Below are positions 60,846 through 64,000 of a stretch of DNA of 64,000 nt, piece after piece (within the stretch, counting starts at the first letter, position 1; each line of letters starts with the position of its first letter). Location: contig NC_092520.1 in the NCBI RefSeq assembly GCF_037038585.1, positions 63,859,501 to 63,923,500 on the forward strand, read 5' to 3'. Below the pieces are notes generated by a model. That model was not told the DNA's origin. It did not search any database and saw only the letters and a list, made by a program, of their open reading frames with translations. The stretch comes from Patagioenas fasciata (lineage: Eukaryota > Chordata > Aves > Columbiformes > Columbidae). A program made the position numbers and the translations under genes.

Positions 60846-63486
60846 CAGTCACTGGGTTATGCATTATTAGAAAGGTGCCATGGTTTTGTATCATCATGTG
60901 TGTGTATATAGAGTGACTAGTACAAAAGGGCGTCACTGTAATCAAAATGTTAAACAGAAAAAAGGAGTTTGTATGCATGTGCCTGTGTACACATTTATAA
61001 ATACTTAGGTCAGGAATTAACTGATAAAATAAAGAGCTATCAAATATCCATCCCTCCTCTGTTCCATCTCTTTCCTTCCCCTCATCTCTCTTCACTCTGG
61101 CTAGCAGTTACCCAGGTCTTAGTAAAATTTTTTCATAAGGCTTTGTTTCTGTCTCTACCACCAGCACCCTTTACACCCTTCACCCTCGAAGCAGCTCCTC
61201 AGAAATCTAAGAAGCCATTCAGATTGATAACATGTGCTGAACGTTAGGAGCAAATTCATTTCAGTTACACCCATGCCAGCCCACTGACGTCAACAGGGCT
61301 CCACAAGAGCAAGCAAAGATGGGAAGGCAGCCTAAGGGCTGAGTATTTCAAGGATGGAATCCCTGACTCATGACCTCAAAGCATGTAAGCCTCCATAAAT
61401 CACTTTTCCCGCTACTGGATTCTTCACTTAATATCTTCCATTTGATGAGTAGCCTGAGCCACCTCCTCTTTCCAGAGGGGGAGGAAGGGCACATCAAGGA
61501 AGAGTGCAACAAGCTGATACTTCCCTTACTCCCTTCTCTAAGCAATTTGGAAAACTACAGCAAAAATTTGAAATAGCTCTTTGCTCATGTATTTCTAAGT
61601 GCAGGGGAGACAAAGTGATGGCTCATTGATAGAATAAAATTTCAACAGCAGTATGAAAATGTGAACAAACCCTTCCATATCCAGTTATAAATCAATACCC
61701 ATTATACCACTCATTCTGCCAGGATGATCAGTTCTAGAAACGCCACACATGTACATAGGCTTCCTGGTGTAAATGTGTCAGGGCAGGCCTGTGCAATTCA
61801 GGACAGCACTCATACTTCACGTGGCTTCAAATCACAGCTGTACCTCTGTGTATTGGAAATTTCAGCTACATTCATTTGTCTGCAGTAACACTGAATATCT
61901 TTTGTAATGGTGGTGTCATTTGAGGCAGTAAACTACCAGTAAACAATTATTTTAAGAAGCAAAAGAAAGGGGCATCCTCAAGAAGTAAGATCGTTTGTAG
62001 TCTCTTCTTTCACTTGAGGATGGTAAAGCACTAGTCACGGAGGACACAAATCATGCTCTTGTCACACTTCTGCCCTTCCTTTCCAGCATCAGCCAGCTTT
62101 GCAGAAGCAGTAGAATCAAAATGAGGCAAAGCATCAGTAGCCTTGACTGTCTTGAAATCAGTCAACACTGAATGGCTGCTGCAGGACTGCCCTAGTAGAA
62201 ACACCTATTTATAGAGCATCAAATACTGTTGGTGGCACTTAATCATACTATTTATCTTACTACCAGATATATCCCTCTTAAATAGTTTCTGGTAGTATTA
62301 TCCACCTCCACTATTAGTTCACTACTATTAAGTATGAGTTCTCTTGGAATAGTTCCCAGCAAAGGATATTTTATTCTGTCCTACATTTCTGGATGCCAGA
62401 AGGTCAAATCCCCCCTTTCAGCGGCCTGTGCCTGGGTCTAGCAGACTTTCACCCACTGACGGGATGGTAACTGATTTCCCTTGCCAGGACAGCCTGTGCC
62501 AGCAACCAGCTGTCTCAGGTTAGAATTGATGTAAGCACATTGTCAAGAAAAGCTTTGGTTTGCCTAACCAGAACTTAAGCCAAGTTACATGGGAATACGA
62601 GCTTCCTCAGAACAAATCATCTTAGTTTGCACAGACTTAACATCTCAGGAGAAACTGGTGCTTTGTGAATTGCAGCCACTTGATAAAATCTGTCCCTTGC
62701 CAGGCTCTTAGCACTCTGTAGATGTTGTTGACCATCTCTCCTTCCTACTCAGCTGTAAGTCAGGTGGGTTTCCTGCTTTCAGAAGTGATAGCTTTGGGAA
62801 GAATCATGAAAAGGCATGGATGTTGTCACCATGGTTTATTAGTAATTTTCTAGTTAGCATGAAATACATATGCCCATTACATTAAATGAAATAAGACATG
62901 GAAAACAAAACAAAACAAACTTCCAGTACAATAAAAGCACACGTACTTTGTGCAAGCAAACTACTGTCATAGTCATACAAATCTGTCACTGCACTCTCAG
63001 CAAACATAATGTATTTCCTCTCATTTATAAAATATGTGAAGAGACCAGAAGATCTCTGTCACTTCCTAGGTTCGTCCACAGAGAATACCAGCCTCTGTAC
63101 CAGCCTGATTCCCCTTCCTGCTTCCCCTTGACAGGATTTAAATGAGTGGAATATTAAAGGAGAACATGGAATTCAAACTTCTGTCATTATACATAGTATA
63201 GAGATATTTTACAAGTAATCAGGACAAACTCTGGAAACAGAAAGCAAGACAATGAAAATGCTAATATAATTTTTATTCTGTTTTTTTATGCAACTGTAAA
63301 TTTTATTTTTATAACCCCTTTTGTAAGAATGTAAGGGTTTGTGTTAGGTCATTTCTGCCAAGAGGAAACCTCCTTCTGAAAATTATTGCCCACTTAGCTA
63401 AAAGAATTTCCACTAATACACAAATGACAAGTTGGAGCACACTTTTAACAGCAACTTTACTGCAGTTACAGGCAAACTCCTGCAGG

Positions 63487-63514
63487 AAAAAACAAAACAA
63501 AACAAAACAAAACA
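63487..63514 (+). repeat. (AAAAC)5 microsatellite
   Basis: Five pure AAAAC units in AT-rich flank. Confidence 0.9.
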
Positions 63515-64000
63515 ATGGCTGTGGCCATTATACATTTCACAGCAAGTGACATGATGGAATTGAATGTTGTCATGGTTGAAAGCTTCAGGGATCTCATACA
63601 CTTCATTGAGCCTGTCAACAAAACACTAAGTCTTGTGTTCCCTCACAGCAAGATTCCCAGTCCACACAACGCTCTTCATGCCAAGCCTCTGCAGTGCTCA
63701 AGAAGATCAGCCAGACATAGCTGCAGTAAAGGAGAAAACATAGCAGCATCTTAAAAAAACACTTCTCAATCAAACAAGCCATGGCTGTAGCAGCAGGTTT
63801 TAATACTTGCTACATGCAGATGAAAAAGCCATGTATAGAGCATTAATATTGAAAACATCATCAAAAATTTTGTTGAAAACATTTACTGGAATACTGGTAG
63901 TTTTGCTAATCTGCAAGAAAATACTGATGCCTTTTGGACAAGGGAAATGAAAGAGGTGTGGTCTGTGTGACTGCCATCCGGGATTCACCTACAGGAAAGA

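Larger units (their letters stand above)
54496..64000. other. intergenic DNA to the right edge
   Basis: 9.5 kb of mostly AT-rich sequence without a supportable exon or CpG island. Contents seen are an inverted repeat at 60794, an AAAAC microsatellite at 63487 and scattered short frames. The largest frame (141 codons, minus, 60670-61095) lacks any known domain. No ATP11A first exon or other neighbouring gene is visible. Confidence 0.6.

Noticed and set aside
60670..61095. 141-codon minus-strand frame as a gene
   Set aside because: Low-complexity His/Ile/Met-rich product of AT-rich DNA containing the inverted repeat. No family resemblance.
61250..61310. CCACTGACGTCAACAGGGC-type motif, and a similar one near 55240, as an ancient amniote repeat
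   Set aside because: The similarity to old dispersed repeats is suggestive, but too short to support without a library search.
1..64000. Bacterial or phage-type systems (CRISPR, operons, defence islands)
   Set aside because: The sequence is vertebrate nuclear DNA with introns and CR1 LINEs. No regularly spaced repeats or compact gene clusters are present.

Overview
The window is vertebrate nuclear DNA, almost certainly from a bird. It contains at least ten CR1 LINE pieces with the typical avian 3' end (ATTCTATG repeats, GGTTGGAAGGGACCT), a solo LTR of an avian ERVL-like type, AT-rich introns with GT-AG splice sites, and one sharp CpG island. The species cannot be fixed from the sequence alone.

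Left half (1-30800): one gene is clearly supported. It is the 5' part of TUBGCP3 (gamma-tubulin complex component 3, GCP3/Spc98), running right to left on the minus strand. Ten coding exons could be read directly, each with consensus splice sites and matching phases: 30725-30800, 21367-21474, 20603-20670, 17448-17525, 16539-16756, 15061-15233, 12474-12592, 9211-9336, 5652-5720 and 679-811. Together they encode residues 1-389 plus one base, about 43% of a protein of about 907 residues. The gene continues off the left edge. Its introns hold CR1 fragments, homopolymer tracts and otherwise anonymous AT-rich sequence.

Promoter (about 30210-31220): a strong CpG island covers the first exon and extends about 400 bp upstream of the start codon. 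A YY1-like AAAATGGCG motif lies about 150 bp upstream of the ATG, in gene orientation.

Right half (31230-64000): no protein-coding gene could be supported. It holds CR1 copies (31308, 35072, 40829, 44823, 51405), an ERVL-like solo LTR with near-perfect 5-bp target-site duplications (53684-54495), a probable old hAT-like DNA transposon fragment (41798), an unidentified GC-rich imperfect repeat (48430-48880), and long AT-rich stretches. This is the upstream flank of TUBGCP3. By vertebrate synteny it probably lies between TUBGCP3 and ATP11A (inference).

No new multi-gene system, CRISPR array or operon is present. The most useful second-look items are an in-frame upstream ATG in TUBGCP3, a CR1 copy less than 60 bp from a splice donor, the solo LTR, and the unexplained repeat-like and AT-rich blocks in the flank.
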